A stretch of 64,000 nt of DNA from Castor canadensis. Taxonomy: Eukaryota > Chordata > Mammalia > Rodentia > Castoridae. Position 1 is the first letter of the stretch, and each line of letters starts with the position of its first letter. The notes under the pieces are model-generated. The model was not told the DNA's origin. It saw only the letters and a program-made list of their open reading frames with translations, and did no database searches. Positions 36,535 to 49,289 of this stretch are shown piece by piece. Made by a program: the position numbers and the translations under genes. The stretch lies in the NCBI RefSeq assembly GCF_047511655.1, contig NC_133386.1, positions 126,289,866-126,353,865 of the forward strand. Reading direction: 5' to 3'.

Positions 36535-36890
36535 TTTTTTTTCACAGCTTCACACTTGCTAGGCAGGCACTCTTATCACTGAGCCATGCCTGCAGCCCTT
36601 TTTGCCCTGGTTATTTTGGAGATAGGGTCTCACTTTTGTCCAGGCCTATCTGGACTGTGATGCTCCAATTTTAAGATTTCTGCTATTGTTAGAATGACAA
36701 GAACATACCACCACACCAGCTTTTTCGATTTACATGTTGTGTCACAAACTTTTTTTTTTCATGGGCTGTCTTTGAATCTTGATTCTGCCTATGTTGCCCT
36801 CCTAAGTATCGAAGATTCCTCTTCCTAGGTCACCCTCCCATGTACTTAAGATTACAGTTGTGAGCCACCAGCACCCAACAAATACTTCTT
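36535..36890 (-). repeat. long composite SINE (ID-like plus B1-like units)
   Basis: On the plus strand it begins with CTTGCTAGGCAGGCACTCTT and CACTGAGCCATGCCTGCAGCCC (ID unit reversed). B1-like units follow: GAGATAGGGTCTCACTTTTG, then TTACAGTTGTGAGCCACCAG at the far end. A GCAGGCACTC...GAGCCA...CAGCCC order joined to B1 is what suggests Castorimorpha. Confidence 0.85.
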
Positions 36891-37371
36891 ATTAACAAGT
36901 ATTCTTAATTTGCTGTCATGTCTTTATTACCTTCAATACTATAAAATTTTCATGTTTGCTTCTCATTTTATTTTTAATGCTTAAAAATAAATGTTCCCAC
37001 ACTGGCTTAAAAAACGCCTGACATATTGATGATTCTTAAAAATATTTTTGAAACATTAAAAATTCAGACTGATTTTTTTGTATTACAGATATGAGTTTCA
37101 AATATTTTTTCTCATTTCAGCAAATTCATTTACCAATTTACTATTGCAAAGACACAAACCCACTCATAGCATTATAACATATTTTCTTGAAAATATCTTG
37201 ACATTTTTACATGAAAAACACAGCCTTTTTGCATCATGGTAAAAACTCATTGCATCCCATACAAACCTCAGACCAATTGCTAAGAAAGGATAGAAGATCA
37301 TCTCTATTGTCTTGAGATTGTCATGTGAAGAAATATGTGCTCACTTTGTCAAAATATGAATGGCACATGTT
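36891..37371. other. unassigned non-coding DNA
   Basis: No gene or repeat recognised. Confidence 0.45.
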
Positions 37372-38010
37372 TTCTTTTTAATTTGTTTAATTATTCATTT
37401 ATTCACATGTGCATACATTGTTTGGGTCATTCCCACCCCCCCGGTCCCTCTCCTGCTCCTTCTCCTCCCCTCCCCCCTCAGTTCCAGGCAGGTCCTGTTC
37501 TGCCCTTGTCACTAATTTGGTTGAAGAAAAGACACAAACATAATAAGGAAAACAAAGCACTTTTGCTAGTTCAGTTAAAGCTAGCTATATAGAAATATTC
37601 CTAGCATTGCTTTCATGTACACATGTGTTACAACCCATGTTGATTCATCTCTAACTGATCTTTACACTGTTTCCTGATCCCCTTCTCATGTTGACCTTTG
37701 TCACTTTAAGGTTTCTGTATTAGTTCCTCTGGAGTGGGGACATCAAATGCTTTCATGTTTTGGGTTTTCTACCTTTTCCTATATCTCCTGCATGTGTTCT
37801 CCCCTTGTCATGTGATCCAAGTCCAACCACGTTGCTGCATTTGCCCTAGATCTAAAGTCCGCATATGAGAGAGAACATATGAATTTTGGTTTTCTGAGCC
37901 TGGCTGATCTCGCTGAGAATGATGTTCTCCAGTTCCATCCATTAATGTGTTTTCTTTATTCTTTCTTCAGTTGTTGGTCCCCTAGGCTGAGATCTTGGTT
38001 ATTGTGAATA
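37372..38010 (-). repeat. LINE-1 3' UTR and ORF2 C-terminus, 5'-truncated
   Basis: Family-A 3' UTR reversed: TTCACATGTGCATACATTGT, a C-rich tract at 37432-37477, then GAGAGAACATATGAATTTTG and GATGTTCTCCAGTTCCATCC. After a short internal deletion near 37950 it continues to TTGGTTATTGTGAATATGTG. Confidence 0.85.
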
Positions 38011-38034
38011 TGTGCAAATTTCATGCTTTCACTC

Positions 38035-38365
38035 ATCCAGAATCTAGATCTATAATGATAATAACAACAATAAAAATGGGACATGAGCATAAAATAGGAA
38101 TTGTTGGAGTGAGATGGGAACTTAGTTGTGGTGAGCATGATTGACATACATTATATATATATGCACTTATATACATATATAGGTATACATACAAATATAT
38201 ATGATTACATAATGAAACCTACTAAGTACTGTTTGAAAAAGGAAGGAAGGAATAAGAGAGCATGTTGGAGGGGGTGAACTTGATCAAAGCATATTGCGCA
38301 CATCTATGGATGTACCACAATGAAACTTCTTTGTGCAATTAATGTACAGTAATAAAATTGAACTA
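38035..38365 (+). repeat. LINE-1 3' UTR fragment, another subfamily
   Basis: Ends with GTGAACTTGATCAAAGCATA, CCACAATGAAACTTCTTTGT, GCAATTAATGTACAGTAATA and AAATTG. The same terminal block, reversed, lies at 63640-63790. A TA-rich microsatellite (38148-38205) sits inside it. Confidence 0.65.
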
Positions 38366-39286
38366 GGAAGGAGTATGGGGAAAATATCTGTGGGGTAGAA
38401 ATAACATTTTCTTCTATAGAAATGGCTGCAGGATAGAGAAACCATTATACAGCTGGAATGTGAGCAATTGAACTGCAATTTATACATGTGTATATTTTTC
38501 TTACTATGGTAAGATGTAGGTTTAAATATTTATGTTATTAGGCTAGAAGGAGAGTTTGAAGATCATGTTGAAAAAGAGAAAAAATAAGTGATATTCATTT
38601 GTTACCATGCAAATACTTTCACTACAATATAACTCTGAGGTAAAATGAAATTTTGTTTCATCATCAAAAATATTATGCTTTATGCAAGATTGCTGGTATT
38701 GGTAGTCTTCTGTCTCCTTCCTTTGTTTGGGAAACAAAATATTTTGTATGCAATAACATATGCTAATATCTCTGCTGGCAATTCCCTACATGATTACTAT
38801 AGAAAGACAGACATTTTTCCACATTCCTAAACTTAATGCAGTTTTTTTCAGGCTCCTCAATGACAGCTGTGCTCTAGTGAGATGAGAATTGGAAGTGGTA
38901 ATAAATGCTTATTTTACTCCTTATGACAGAAATTGTTATAATCTATGGAAAATAATTTACCAATAACCTGTATGTGGAGTATACATATGTTCATGTTCTT
39001 CTACCTACTAATTTTTGTTCCAGAAATACATCTTAAGGAAGTAATAGAGGAGCATAGGGTTAATACAAAAGGATTGTCATTAAAAGATGACAGTTGGTAG
39101 TGGCCTGACTATATACAATAGAAGATTGGTTAAATAAGCCTTGGCACATCCATGCAGTGAAAGATAATACTACTAAAAACGCTGTGCATTAGTACTTAAA
39201 TTCATGGAAAAAATCCTAATAAATTGTATTCAAGTGCTGGCTACAAAGTTGCACAAACAGCAAACTTCTAATTTTGTAGGAAGTAT
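38366..39286. other. unassigned non-coding DNA
   Basis: No gene or repeat recognised. Confidence 0.4.
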
Positions 39287-39289
39287 GCA

Positions 39290-39290
<1 letters not shown>

Positions 39291-39327
<37 letters not shown>

Positions 39328-39370
39328 TGACAAAGAGAGAGAGAGAGAAAGAAAGAAAAAGAAAGAGAAA
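39291..39370. repeat. compound (GT)n - (GA/GAAA)n microsatellite
   Basis: GT repeats at 39291-39329 with one AT interruption, then GAGAGAGAGAGAG and GAAAGAAAGAAAAAGAAAG. Confidence 0.95.
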
Positions 39371-39721
39371 AATAATGAAGTAACAGAAAAATATTTTTAA
39401 ATTATAGTGATTTCTCTGACTGATGAGTTATGGTATTTAAAGATGTGTCCATTTACTTATGGGCATACATTCACATATTTATGCATAAATGTCCATACAT
39501 ATATGTGCTTATAATGAATCTTCTTTTTAAAAAACACTCAGTGTCAGGAGAGATGAATGTCTTGAATTTAATTAACTGAGCTCTTATTTTATTCTTATAC
39601 TGCGAATTCCTTGTTTGCATATGATAGCACTTTGTTATTTCACATAAATTGTTCAGTATATTTTGATTATAAATTTGACATTTCTGATCACTTCTATAAT
39701 CACTGTGGTCTGCCTGCCATC
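39371..39721. other. unassigned non-coding DNA
   Basis: No gene or repeat recognised. Confidence 0.4.
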
Positions 39722-39870
39722 TCTCTGGTCAATGGCTCACTCTTGTAATACTCACTTTTCTGGAGGCAGAAAACTATTTGTTAGCCTGGGTAAATAGTTC
39801 ATGAGACACTATCTGGAAAATACTCAACACACTGAATTCAAGCAGCAGTACTACAAAAGAAAGATATGCA
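39722..39870 (+). repeat. composite SINE (B1-like plus ID-like)
   Basis: AATGGCTCACTCTTGTAATA, TCTGGAGGCAGAAAACTATT, TTAGCCTGGGTAAATAGTTC and GAATTCAAGCAGCAGTACTA match the plus-sense order of the SINE found reversed at 36.5, 45.0 and 56.1 kb. Confidence 0.7.
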
Positions 39871-39954
39871 TAATATTCTAACCTGTGTTCCACTTTTATA
39901 ATCTATTTTAAGAAAAATATCTGCTTAAACCAAACAAAATATTGCTGCTTTCTG

Positions 39955-40865
39955 TATTCTGTCTTGCATAACTTTGCCTATGTCTGGGTTATGAAGATAT
40001 TCTCTAATGTTTCCTACTAAATTTTTTAATTCTAGCTTTTCCATTTAGGTTCACAGTCTATCTTTAAATAATTTTGAATACATGTTAAAAAAACATTGTT
40101 TTCATTCATACTAATATCCAATTGTTCTAGCATCAATTATTGAAAATACTTTATTTTCGATGAGTGGTTAAATTTTAAATGTAGGTCTATTTGTACATTC
40201 TTCATTTGGTTTCATTTAGTCAGTTTTCCAATTAGTAAAATATAAAATCATTTTGATTACTGCAGCTTTATAATGTTATACGGTAGCTTTGTATGATTAC
40301 TGTAGCTTTTAAAAAATATATGCACTGCAATTGTATGGGGTTGAAATGGAATAGTGTGTGTCTTCTTACTTTGTCATTCTTTATTATATGCATCTTGTGT
40401 ATTTTAAATCACTTATATTTTCTTATTAATTTTAGATTCAGCTTTCCAATTATTAAAAGTTAGCAGTGATTATTATTGTGATTACATCAAATCTGTAGAA
40501 TAATTAGCAGACAACTGTATAGCTCTTTTTTTAACCTACGTCTAATTTAGCTAAGTGATATTTTCTGTATTTTAATGTTGTGGTTTTGTCCATCCTTTGT
40601 CAAATTTGTTCCACTGTACATTGTACAATTTGAAACTATGTTAAATAATATTTAAATATGTATATATCCCCACTGTTTCTGGAATGTAGAAATAAAATTC
40701 GTCTTTCACAAGTATAATTTTTTGAGACTTTGCAATTTACTTATTAATTTATGGATTTTTTTAATCCTTTAGAATTTTCTGTACAATTATGCCTGTGATT
40801 AGCAACTGTTTTGACACATTTTTTCTAGTGTTTATACTTTTTATTGGTTTTCCTGTTTCTTTTCA
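39955..40865 (-). repeat. old LINE-1 (L1M) ORF2 fragment
   Basis: Antisense L1M landmarks: ACATTGTTTTCATTCATACT, ATATCCAATTGTTCTAGCAT, TTGATTACTGCAGCTTTATA, ATTTTTTTAATCCTTTAGAATTTTC. Stops throughout. Confidence 0.7.
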
Positions 40866-40894
40866 CCTTCACAGAAGTGCTAAAGAGGATGGGT

Positions 40895-41305
40895 AAGAAA
40901 GAACTAAAATAATACAAATCTCTATAAACACATGAAAAGAAAAATAATTTATGGTATATTCATACAATAGAATACTCCTCAGCAATAAGAACAAGTGTGC
41001 TGCTGATATATGCAATAATGTGTTCAAGTCTCAAAATCACTTTGGTGAGTGAAAGAACACAGAAAAAACCAACATGCATACTGTATGAGTTATATTATAT
41101 AAATTTCTGGGAAATGGAAACCCACTAAAGTGACAGGAAGCAGAGCACCAGTTGCCTGGTGTTGGGAGGAGCCAGGGTAAGAGAAGCAGAGTGCAGGGAT
41201 TGCAAGACCCACCAGGCGCTTTGAAGACAGTGGAGAGTGATGCATTTGTAATACTAATATTTTTCAAATTTTACACCTTAAATAAAATTTACTATGACTC
41301 AATTA
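40895..41305 (+). repeat. old LINE-1 (L1M) 3' end
   Basis: ATATTCATACAATAGAATAC with CTCAGCAATAAGAAC (late ORF2), AAATCACTTTGGTGAGTGAA, GGGAGGAGCCAGGGTAAGAG, and a 3' end CACCTTAAATAAAATTTACT. Confidence 0.7.
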
Positions 41306-41384
41306 TGAGTTAATATAATTGTAAAATGTTGAAATAATGAATCCACTTATAATTTTAAAAGCTTCTATAAAACAAATATGGTGC

Positions 41385-43035
41385 CTTTGTCAAAAATTAG
41401 GTGGGCACTGTATTACCAAAAACACATGATGAAGAAAAGACAGCCTCTTCAACAAAAGTGCTGAGAAAACTGGATATCTACTTGCAGAAAACTGAAACTA
41501 GATCCATATTTATCACCCTGTACAAATTAAACGCAAAGTGGATTAAAAATCTTAATTTAAGACCTGAAATCTTGAAGCTAGTACAGGAAAGAGCAGGGAG
41601 TACACTAGAGGCAATAGGCATAGGCAAGGACTTCCTCAATAGAAATCAAATGGCTCAGCAAATAAGAGAAAGAATTGACAAATGGAACTACATCAAATTA
41701 AAAAGCTTCTGCACAGCAAAAGAAAGGGTTTCTAAATTGAAGAGGCCATCCACAGAATGGGATAAAATCTTTGCCAGCTATACATCTGACAAGGGATTGA
41801 TAGCGAGAATATGCAGGGAGCTCAAAAAACTAAACTCCCCAAAAAATCAATGGCCTAATGAAGAAATGGCAAATGAATTGAACAGAGCCTTTCAAAAGAA
41901 GAAGTCTAAGTGGCTAAAAACACATGAAACACATTTAGATTCCATCTTTCTCCTGTTAGAATAGCTACCATCAAAAGCACCACCAGCAACAAATGTTGGC
42001 TAGGATATGGAGGAAACGGAATCTTCATTGTACTGCTGGTGGGAATGTAAGCTAGTACAACCACTATGGAAAACAGTATGGAGGTTCCTTAAAAAAACTA
42101 AGACTAGACCTGCCACATGATCCAGAAATCCACTCCTAAGGATATAGCCAAAGGAATGTAATTCAGCTTATGACAAAAACACTGTACACCCACATTTATT
42201 GCAGTATTGTTCATAATAGCTAAACTATGGAAACAACCAAGATGCTTCACTATTGATGGATGAATTAAGAAAATATGGCATTTATATACAAAGAAATTTT
42301 ACTCAGCCACAAAGAAGAATGAAACTTTGTCATTCTCAGGTAAAAGGATGGAACTGGAGAACATCATCTTAAGTGAAGTCAGCCAGGCTCGGAAGGACAA
42401 AAGCCACATGTTCTCTCATATGTGGAATATGGACCTGTAACAAATGTAGCAATACTATGAAACACTGGTCCCCATAGGGGAGGTCATGTATGAGAGGGGC
42501 TTGGAAACTAAGAACTTGAATAGGGTTGACATACCCACTACATAAGAATGAATATAGAAGTCTTAAAATGACTGAACCTACCGTGAGAAAGGGACTAAGG
42601 CAGAATGAAGAAAATTATAGAAGATAAACAAATTGGGGTTTTAATACATACATACATAGAAATATCACAAGGAAATTCCCTGTGAGCTATCTTTATCTCA
42701 ATCTAAAATGTCATGTCTTTCGTTTTATCTTTCCTCTTTTATTTCCTACGTAATCACAGAATAAGGTGGAATAAATCCTGCCCAATGGGGAGGGCTAGCA
42801 CCAGTGGGAAGGGGGAGGTGTTGGTGAAAGGGGGTAGGAAGGTGAATATGGTGCGATAAAATGTGTACACATGTAAGTAAATGCAAAAATGATACCTAAT
42901 GGAACTACCCCAGGAATTGGGGGAGGGGGACGAAGGAGAATGGTTGAGGGGAGAGAATTCATGTATGATATATTTGATACATTGTGTGTAAAGGCCACAA
43001 TGTACCCCCACCCATCATAACAATAAAAGAAAAAA
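41385..43035 (+). repeat. LINE-1, 5'-truncated, with ORF2 C-terminus and a distinct 3' UTR
   Basis: Late ORF2 is open for 187 codons (41401-41964; ERIDKWNYIKLKSFCTAKER, DKGLIARICRELKKLN). A deletion and frameshift after KTHETH then removes a segment present in the main L1. Further ORF2 landmarks reach 42420 (HMFSHMWNMDL-like). The 3' UTR (42425-43035) has its own sequence, a G-rich part (42895-42950) and an end AGGCCACAATGTACCCCCAC ... CAATAAAAG. It is therefore another L1 subfamily than the full-length copy. Confidence 0.88.
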
Positions 43036-43869
43036 AATGAGTAAAAAAAATAAAGTGCATGTTGAAAAGAAAAAAAACTAAACATGGTAAACATGAAAAA
43101 TGTAAAATTTCTGTAAATAATAATGAAAACTGTATGACTCATAATCTATAGAAAATATCTAAAATAGTAATTATAGACACAAATATAAATACCTTATGTT
43201 AACACAACAATAACAATAATAATACATTGTATTTTCAACTCATAAAACTATAAAAGAAGTAAACTGGGGAAAAGTGTAATAAAAGGAAAATAAATATTAA
43301 AAAAATTGATGAGGCAGGAAATAGGAAAAAGCCAAATTAATAAATAAAAATTTGACTTTTTGAAATAATTCATAGAACATAAACCACTAGTTAATATAAT
43401 TATGGAAAAGTAAGAAAGAGTAAAGAATTACAAAAATAATGACAATATGCATAGTCTTAAACAAATACATTAAGAAATATAGAAAATGGATTGTTTCTTT
43501 GAAAAAAATGCTGTTTCTTAAATCTAACTGCATGAAGAGATTGTCAGATGATAAATATAAAAAATATTCACATGACTTCCTTTTAAGAATGCCAGTCTTC
43601 TTACATTTATTTATACACTGAATGGGATTTAACACAAAATTCCAAAGAACATTTGTATATAGCTAGTAATCTTGAAGTTTATATAAAAATAAGCATACCA
43701 AGTTGCTGTGAAATGTTGAAAAGGAAGAACCGTATGGGGTGATTACACATCCTTTATGTTAAAACTTACTACAACAGATTGTATTTTTGATAATTGTTAC
43801 AACAACTTGAGGGATATTTAGAAAAATATGCAATTAGATGCATTCGTCATACAGTGCCAAACATAAGCT
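43036..43869. other. unassigned A-rich DNA
   Basis: Two complementary 60-82 codon frames at 43387-43635 are low-complexity and not believable as genes. Confidence 0.45.
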
Positions 43870-44444
43870 ACCTAAGTCATTGCATGTTTCACTATGTTTA
43901 TTCTTATCATTGAGCAATGTATGTGTGGCATAGATGTGTCGCAGTTTTGTTTTGTTTCATTTTTAACTATTCTGCTAAAACATGACTGTTTCCAGTTTTG
44001 ACTATTATGAGTGAATCTTCTATAAATATTCATGCAGAGGTTTCTGCATATACATGAGTCTTCATTTCTCTGGGATAAATTTCCAAGTATTCAGTTGCTA
44101 TGTCATGTAATAGCTGCGTTTTTTATTTTTAAGAAAATGATAAATTTTTCTTAAATGGTTGCCACATTTTATATTCTCACAGTAATATGAGCTACCCAGT
44201 TGCTTTGAATTCTAACCAGTATTTGTTGTTACTTTTATTTTTTTACTTTATCCATTCCAAATCTCTTAGAGTGACATCCTGTTGTAGCTTTAATATGCTT
44301 TTTTCGAAGTGGCAGTGGTATTAAATATTTCATATAATTATTTGCCATTTGTGTATTATCTCTAAATATCTACTTATGTTCTTTTCTCATTTTCTAATGC
44401 TATTGTTTATTTACTGGCAAGTTGTGAGAGGTTAATTTTACTAA

Positions 44445-44528
44445 TTTTTTGGTACTGGAGTTTGAACTCAGGAAGTAAGACTTGTGAGGCAGGAATGATA
44501 CCACTTATGCCACGCCCCCATGTGAGAG
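44445..44528 (-). repeat. ID-like SINE unit
   Basis: TTTTTTGGTACTGGAGTTTG, AACTCAGGAAGTAAGACTTG, ACCACTTATGCCACGCCCCC: reversed ID-like unit in the old L1M. Confidence 0.8.
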
Positions 44529-44944
44529 TTCTTTATATATTCTAGATACTAGATCTTTGCCAGTTGTGTGTTTTATAAATATTCTCCTACGTTGTAGCAT
44601 ATTTTTTCATGTCTTTAACAGGATAGTTCAGAAAACAAAGGTTTAACTTCAATGTTGATGAGATCTTACTTATTAGTGTTTCTTTTATGCTTTTATTTTC
44701 ATGTGTAGGTGACAAGTCTAAGAAGCCTTTGCCTACTTCTAGATTCTGAAGATTTTCTCCTTTTTTTTTTTTTTCTTACAAAGTGTTACATCTCAGATTT
44801 AGGTCTATGGAGTTTTTTGAGATAATTTTTATATAAGTTGTGTGGTGTCGGTTGAAGCTAATTCTTTCCTATGTCTAGGTATTCTAGCACCGTTGCTGAA
44901 AAGGCTATCTATCTAGCATTATTCCTTCATTGAATTCCTTCTAG

Positions 44945-45358
44945 TTTTTCTTTTTTTTCCTTGAGGCAGTGGGGTTTGAACTCAGGTCTTTGGACTTGTT
45001 AGGCAGGTGCTCTATTGCTTGAGACAAACCTCCAGCCCTTTTTACTCTGGTTATCTGGATGGCAATCCTCCTACTTTATGCTTCCAGCCATAGCTGAGAT
45101 GACAGGCATGTACCACCATGCCCAGCATTTTTCCATTGAGGTGAGGTCTCATGATGGTGTTTTATACAGAACCATGTTCCTCCAGATCTCAGGTTCTGGA
45201 GTAGTTGAGATGACAAGCAACCTCACTGTTCCCACCTGTTGGTTGAAATGGGGGTCTTGTGAAGTTTTTGCTGAGGCTGGCCATGAGCTCTTGATCCTCC
45301 AGACCTCAGCCTCCCACGTAGCTAGGTTTATAGGTATGAGCCACCAGCATCTAGCTTC
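44945..45358 (-). repeat. long composite SINE (ID-like plus two B1-like units)
   Basis: GGGGTTTGAACTCAGGTCTT, GCAGGTGCTCTATTGCTTGA, CCTCCAGCCCTTTTTACTCT (ID unit), then GAGATGACAGGCATGTACCA, and at the far end GACCTCAGCCTCCCACGTAG, TATGAGCCACCAGCATCTAG. About 410 bp, trimeric. Confidence 0.88.
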
Positions 45359-45389
45359 TTCTGTACTTTTGTCAAAAATCACTTGGTGA

Positions 45390-46200
45390 AGTGCAGGTAT
45401 CAGAGCAGGACAGAGTCCACAAGAGCCTATGGATGCTATGGAGCTCCACCATCCTTCCTCCTTACTCCCATCCTCCTTGCCCACAGGTAGAGGCAGGAGC
45501 TTAATTTCTACAATGAGGAAGAGCAGCAGGAACTGGATAAACAGACACTTTCAGGAAAGTGTCTGATTCTCAAAGATCAGATTCCTTGGCTGTTTGTCAG
45601 GCTCAACCTCAAGAAGCATGAAGCGTAGTTGTGGTCCAAAAACTGCCAGGTCAAAAACTTTAGGTAGAAACTGTAGCAAAAACAATTTAAGCAATTATTG
45701 AATCAGCAAAACATAGAGGTACAAGGTGATACCAGCCTATGACCTAGAGCCCAAGCGCAGGTAGGTCCAGAGTTAGGGATGGAAGAAAAAAGAAGCATGA
45801 TTTTGCAGCCCCTTCTCTTCAGAAGAAAAGAAGCCACACTCACCAGCCTCAGGCAGGCCTGGGAGATCTGTGGTGGAGAGGGAGGCTTACAGTTTCTGAT
45901 ACAGCCTTCCCTTAGGAATTCAATGCCTGACTTCTTGCCAGAGCTTGCATTATTCTAGGACTTCACTGTTCTCCTCTCACCCCAAGATCTACTTGAGTGG
46001 AAGGATTCATTCTGCCCTCCGCTATCTGGGTAAGTATGGATAGAAAGACTCCAGTCCTAGGATGTAACTGTGTTCATAGGGGTCTGTGCTCGCAGTGTCC
46101 TATGTACACATCCATCCAGCTGCCAAGGAGGACAGGGACACACAGCGTGCCCTGCACCTGAGCAGTGACAAAATTGAGAGTGCTGGTTTTCTCTTCAGCA
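45390..46200. other. unclassified GC-richer block
   Basis: Richer in G+C than its neighbours and not matched to any repeat I know. At 45455-45486 a long pyrimidine run ends in CAG, a strong-looking 3' splice site. A short open stretch follows in one frame (FYNEEEQQELDKQTLSGKC) before TAG at about 45626. It may be a decayed pseudogene or an unknown repeat; no function is claimed. Confidence 0.35.
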
Positions 46201-46229
46201 GTGTGAGTGCACTGATGTTTATTATCCAT

Positions 46230-47975
46230 AGCTACTCATAGGTCTCTATGTTTTCACTGTGTGGCTATTTCAAGTGGCCCTGCTACAAATGTTCTCTTCT
46301 CATTTGGGTCCTGTGTAAACAAACCACATTTATATTAGTTCCCAGAACTAGGAGTGTAATTCGTGCCCATGTCCTATGTTTAATTTCAGTAAATGTTTCC
46401 CCAAATGTTCTTAAAAATGTGACCAGTGCTTGTTAATGTATGGTGTGTTTCTGGACTCTCTGTTCTGCATATTCACTGACATTTAGGATTGCGAGACTTT
46501 TCAGTGTTGATCAGCTGATTTCTAGCATTGTTGTGGTTTTAATATTTATTCCCCTGATGACTGTGAGTTTGAGCAATTGTTAACTTACTGGGTGCCAAGA
46601 ATTCTTCCAAAGTGTTTGTTTACTTTGGCCCATTATTTTGCTAACTGATTAGATTTTTTTATAAATGTTTATGATTTTTAACGTAAACCTTCTTTGATAA
46701 TTAATATTGGCAAGAATCTTTTATTTTGTTGCTTGTCTTTTCACTCTTGGAGTAATTCTTACTGAATAAATGAATGAAGAAATTTTACTATTAGTATAAT
46801 GTTTCAATATCTTTCATAAATTCCCTGGCTGTGGAGATACTAACTTCTGAAAGGTTCACTTTTTCCATTTATTTTATTTATTTATTTATTTTTTGAGATA
46901 GGGTCTTCCTATGTATTTTAGGCTATCATGGAACTCCAGATATTCCTGCTTCAACCTCCAGACTGCTGGAATTGATTACAGGTGTGTGCTATCTTGCCTG
47001 GCTTAATTTTTCCTTTCACATTAAGCATTAGATTAATTTTCCTGATTGCTGTCTATGGTATGAGTTAAGGAACTGATTTTGCTTTTTCCCCTGGAAGGGT
47101 TCAGTTTTCCTCTATGAGTTAAAAACATTGTCATTTCCCTTTTGCTACCTATCACCATTCCTACCATATACTAAGGTTTCATTAGTGTATGCTGTGTTCT
47201 GTGTAAGTCAGTACTTTCTGGCGTATTTAACTACAAAACTAAGTCTACCTATTTGGAAAGGCATTTTTCCCTACCTTGTTATTTAACAAAGCATCTGTAA
47301 GCTTTTACTGGCCTTTTATAAAGCATTAAAATGATCATTTGATTTTTACATACAATGTTCAGAATTTTATTGGAATTGTATTAAATTCATGCATGCATTT
47401 TAGAGGAATAACACCTTTGCAAAACTGAACTTTCTAGCCCAGGTATATTAAAGATGTGTTCATTCGTTTGATCCTTTGCAAAGTCTCCACAGTGTTTTGA
47501 TTTAACTATAGATGTTTTGCACACTCTTCTGAACACTTATCTCCAGTACTTCACTTTGTTTAAATTGTCTGTGTTTTCCATGGTACTTTTAGCTTAATTT
47601 TTAATCTCTTTTTCTTGTTAAGAAGACTCATGTGATTTTTTCTCGTTACCCATTAATATGGTGGATTATATTACGGATATTTGAATACTGAATTAGCCTT
47701 GCATTCCTGCAATAAGCTCTATTTTGTTATGGAGTATACTATGGACAGTGTGTGATTTACACATTATTGATTTCCATTTGCTAATATTTTAAATATCTTT
47801 CTATTTTCATTCATGAGGGATATCAATAGTAGTTTTCTTTGCTAGTTTGGTATCAGGGTAATTCTATCCTCATAAAATAAATTGGGAAGTATTTCTTCCA
47901 TTTTCTAGAAGTGATTGTGAAGAATTGGTGCTAATTCTAGATTTAACATTTAGAATCCATGAGTCCTTTCTGATA
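46230..47975 (-). repeat. second old LINE-1 (L1M) fragment with a B1 insertion
   Basis: Antisense L1M landmarks: TTTACTTTGGCCCATTATTT, TTGTTGCTTGTCTTTTCACT, CTTTTTCCCCTGGAAGGGTT, TAGCCTTGCATTCCTGCAAT, TTGCTAGTTTGGTATCAGGG, AAATAAATTGGGAAGTATTT. Interrupted at 46865-47005 by B1. Confidence 0.7.
46865..47005 (-). repeat. B1 SINE
   Basis: TTTTGAGATAGGGTCTTCCT, ATGTATTTTAGGCTATCATG, CTTCAACCTCCAGACTGCTG, ATTACAGGTGTGTGCTATCT, GCCTGGCTT: full reversed B1 with a T-rich tail on its left. Confidence 0.92.
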
Positions 47976-49289
47976 TAGGAGGAGAAAAACAGAAGAGAGA
48001 AAATAGAGAAAAGGTAGATAAGGGAGTTCTTTTGCTAACAATAGAATATTTACTGTGCTATGCATATGGAGAGTATTGAAGTTTGAAAATTAGTCTTGTG
48101 GGCTTATCATGTATCAATAGATATTAAATATAATAGGAAATTTCGGTGGGATGAGAGCTATGTACATGATAGTAAAATGTTTTTACACCAATCCCTTAAT
48201 ATATGAAAAGATGAGAAACAATATTGAGTGTAAAAAATAGGAAAATAACACAGGATTTCGTTATCAAAATTTACAGATGAACCTCATATGCCTTCAGTTG
48301 TGTTCTGAGAAGACAACACCAATTGTACAATATGCCATTTGAGAATGCATAACCTGAATCTAAAGATTAAGAAACATGATATAAATGCAAAATCTTCAAT
48401 ATTCTGTTAGAAAGAAGGAAAATGCATTCTTCAGAAATGTTTTAAAAATGAAAGAAGAGATATAGAATTTCCAGATTAGCAAAAGTCTTACAAGAGAAAA
48501 TTACAACACATCTAGTTTTGCATATCTTAATTAACATTAATAGTGATTCTCAGATCAGGCATCAGTCCAGACTAAAAATGGTTATAAAACTTCACCCTGC
48601 CGCTGGGGCAGGTTGTATATACAACCAGAGAAAAGAAAGTGACATACAGAAAATCTAAGTGAAGTCACTGAGTTTCAATAATTACAGTTTGTGTTTGTCT
48701 TAATTGAGCATGATTTGAACAGTTGGTCACTTAAGATGGGATATAACAGTAGGTTAGTTTGTTTTCACATCAAGTTAGATTACAGTTTACTATGTGCATA
48801 GAAACCTTTAAGCCAAATTTAAAAATATAGAGTAAGATTTTGACCAAACACAACAGAGACCAAAAAGACATAACAACTAAGTACAATAACTCCCTCTGGA
48901 TTCGATACTCTCCTACTGGAAAAATGGTATACAAGACATTATTTGTTCAAGTGATGAATTTGAAAATGGACAATAAATGAGGTTAAAATTATATTAATGT
49001 GAAATGAAGTCTATGAAAGGTGTGATTACATAGAGAGATTGCTCTATTCTTATAAAACGCACATTGAAATAACTAGCAGATGTATATCACTCTCAAATGG
49101 CTTACATCTCTGTAGATAAAGAAAATAATAAAGTAGGATAAATGTCAGTAATGAATTAATCTCAGTGAAGAGCATATACATGTTTTTGTATGGTTCTTAC
49201 CACTTTTTTGTATATATTTGAAGCCATTATCAAATTAAAACAATTCTAAACATTAAAGAATTGCCACACCTTCCTGAATTAATAAAAGG
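47976..49289. other. unassigned non-coding DNA
   Basis: No gene or repeat recognised. Confidence 0.45.

Larger units (their letters stand above)
43870..45385 (-). repeat. old LINE-1 (L1M) fragment, with two SINE insertions
   Basis: Antisense L1M order: ATTTCTCTGGGATAAATTTC, TTTATATATTCTAGATACTAG, CCTACTTCTAGATTCTGAAG, GAGATAATTTTTATATAAGT, and, after the SINE, CTGTACTTTTGTCAAAAATC. The sequence is continuous across 44445-44528 and 44945-45358 when the SINEs are removed. Confidence 0.75.

Noticed and set aside
37372-38365. Possible twin-priming (inverted) LINE-1
   Set aside because: The two halves are in opposite orientation, but each has its own 3' UTR of a different subfamily, so they are two insertions, not one inverted element.
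45015-45389. 124-codon plus-strand and 111-codon minus-strand frames
   Set aside because: Both lie in a long composite SINE; SINEs of this type often contain chance open frames.
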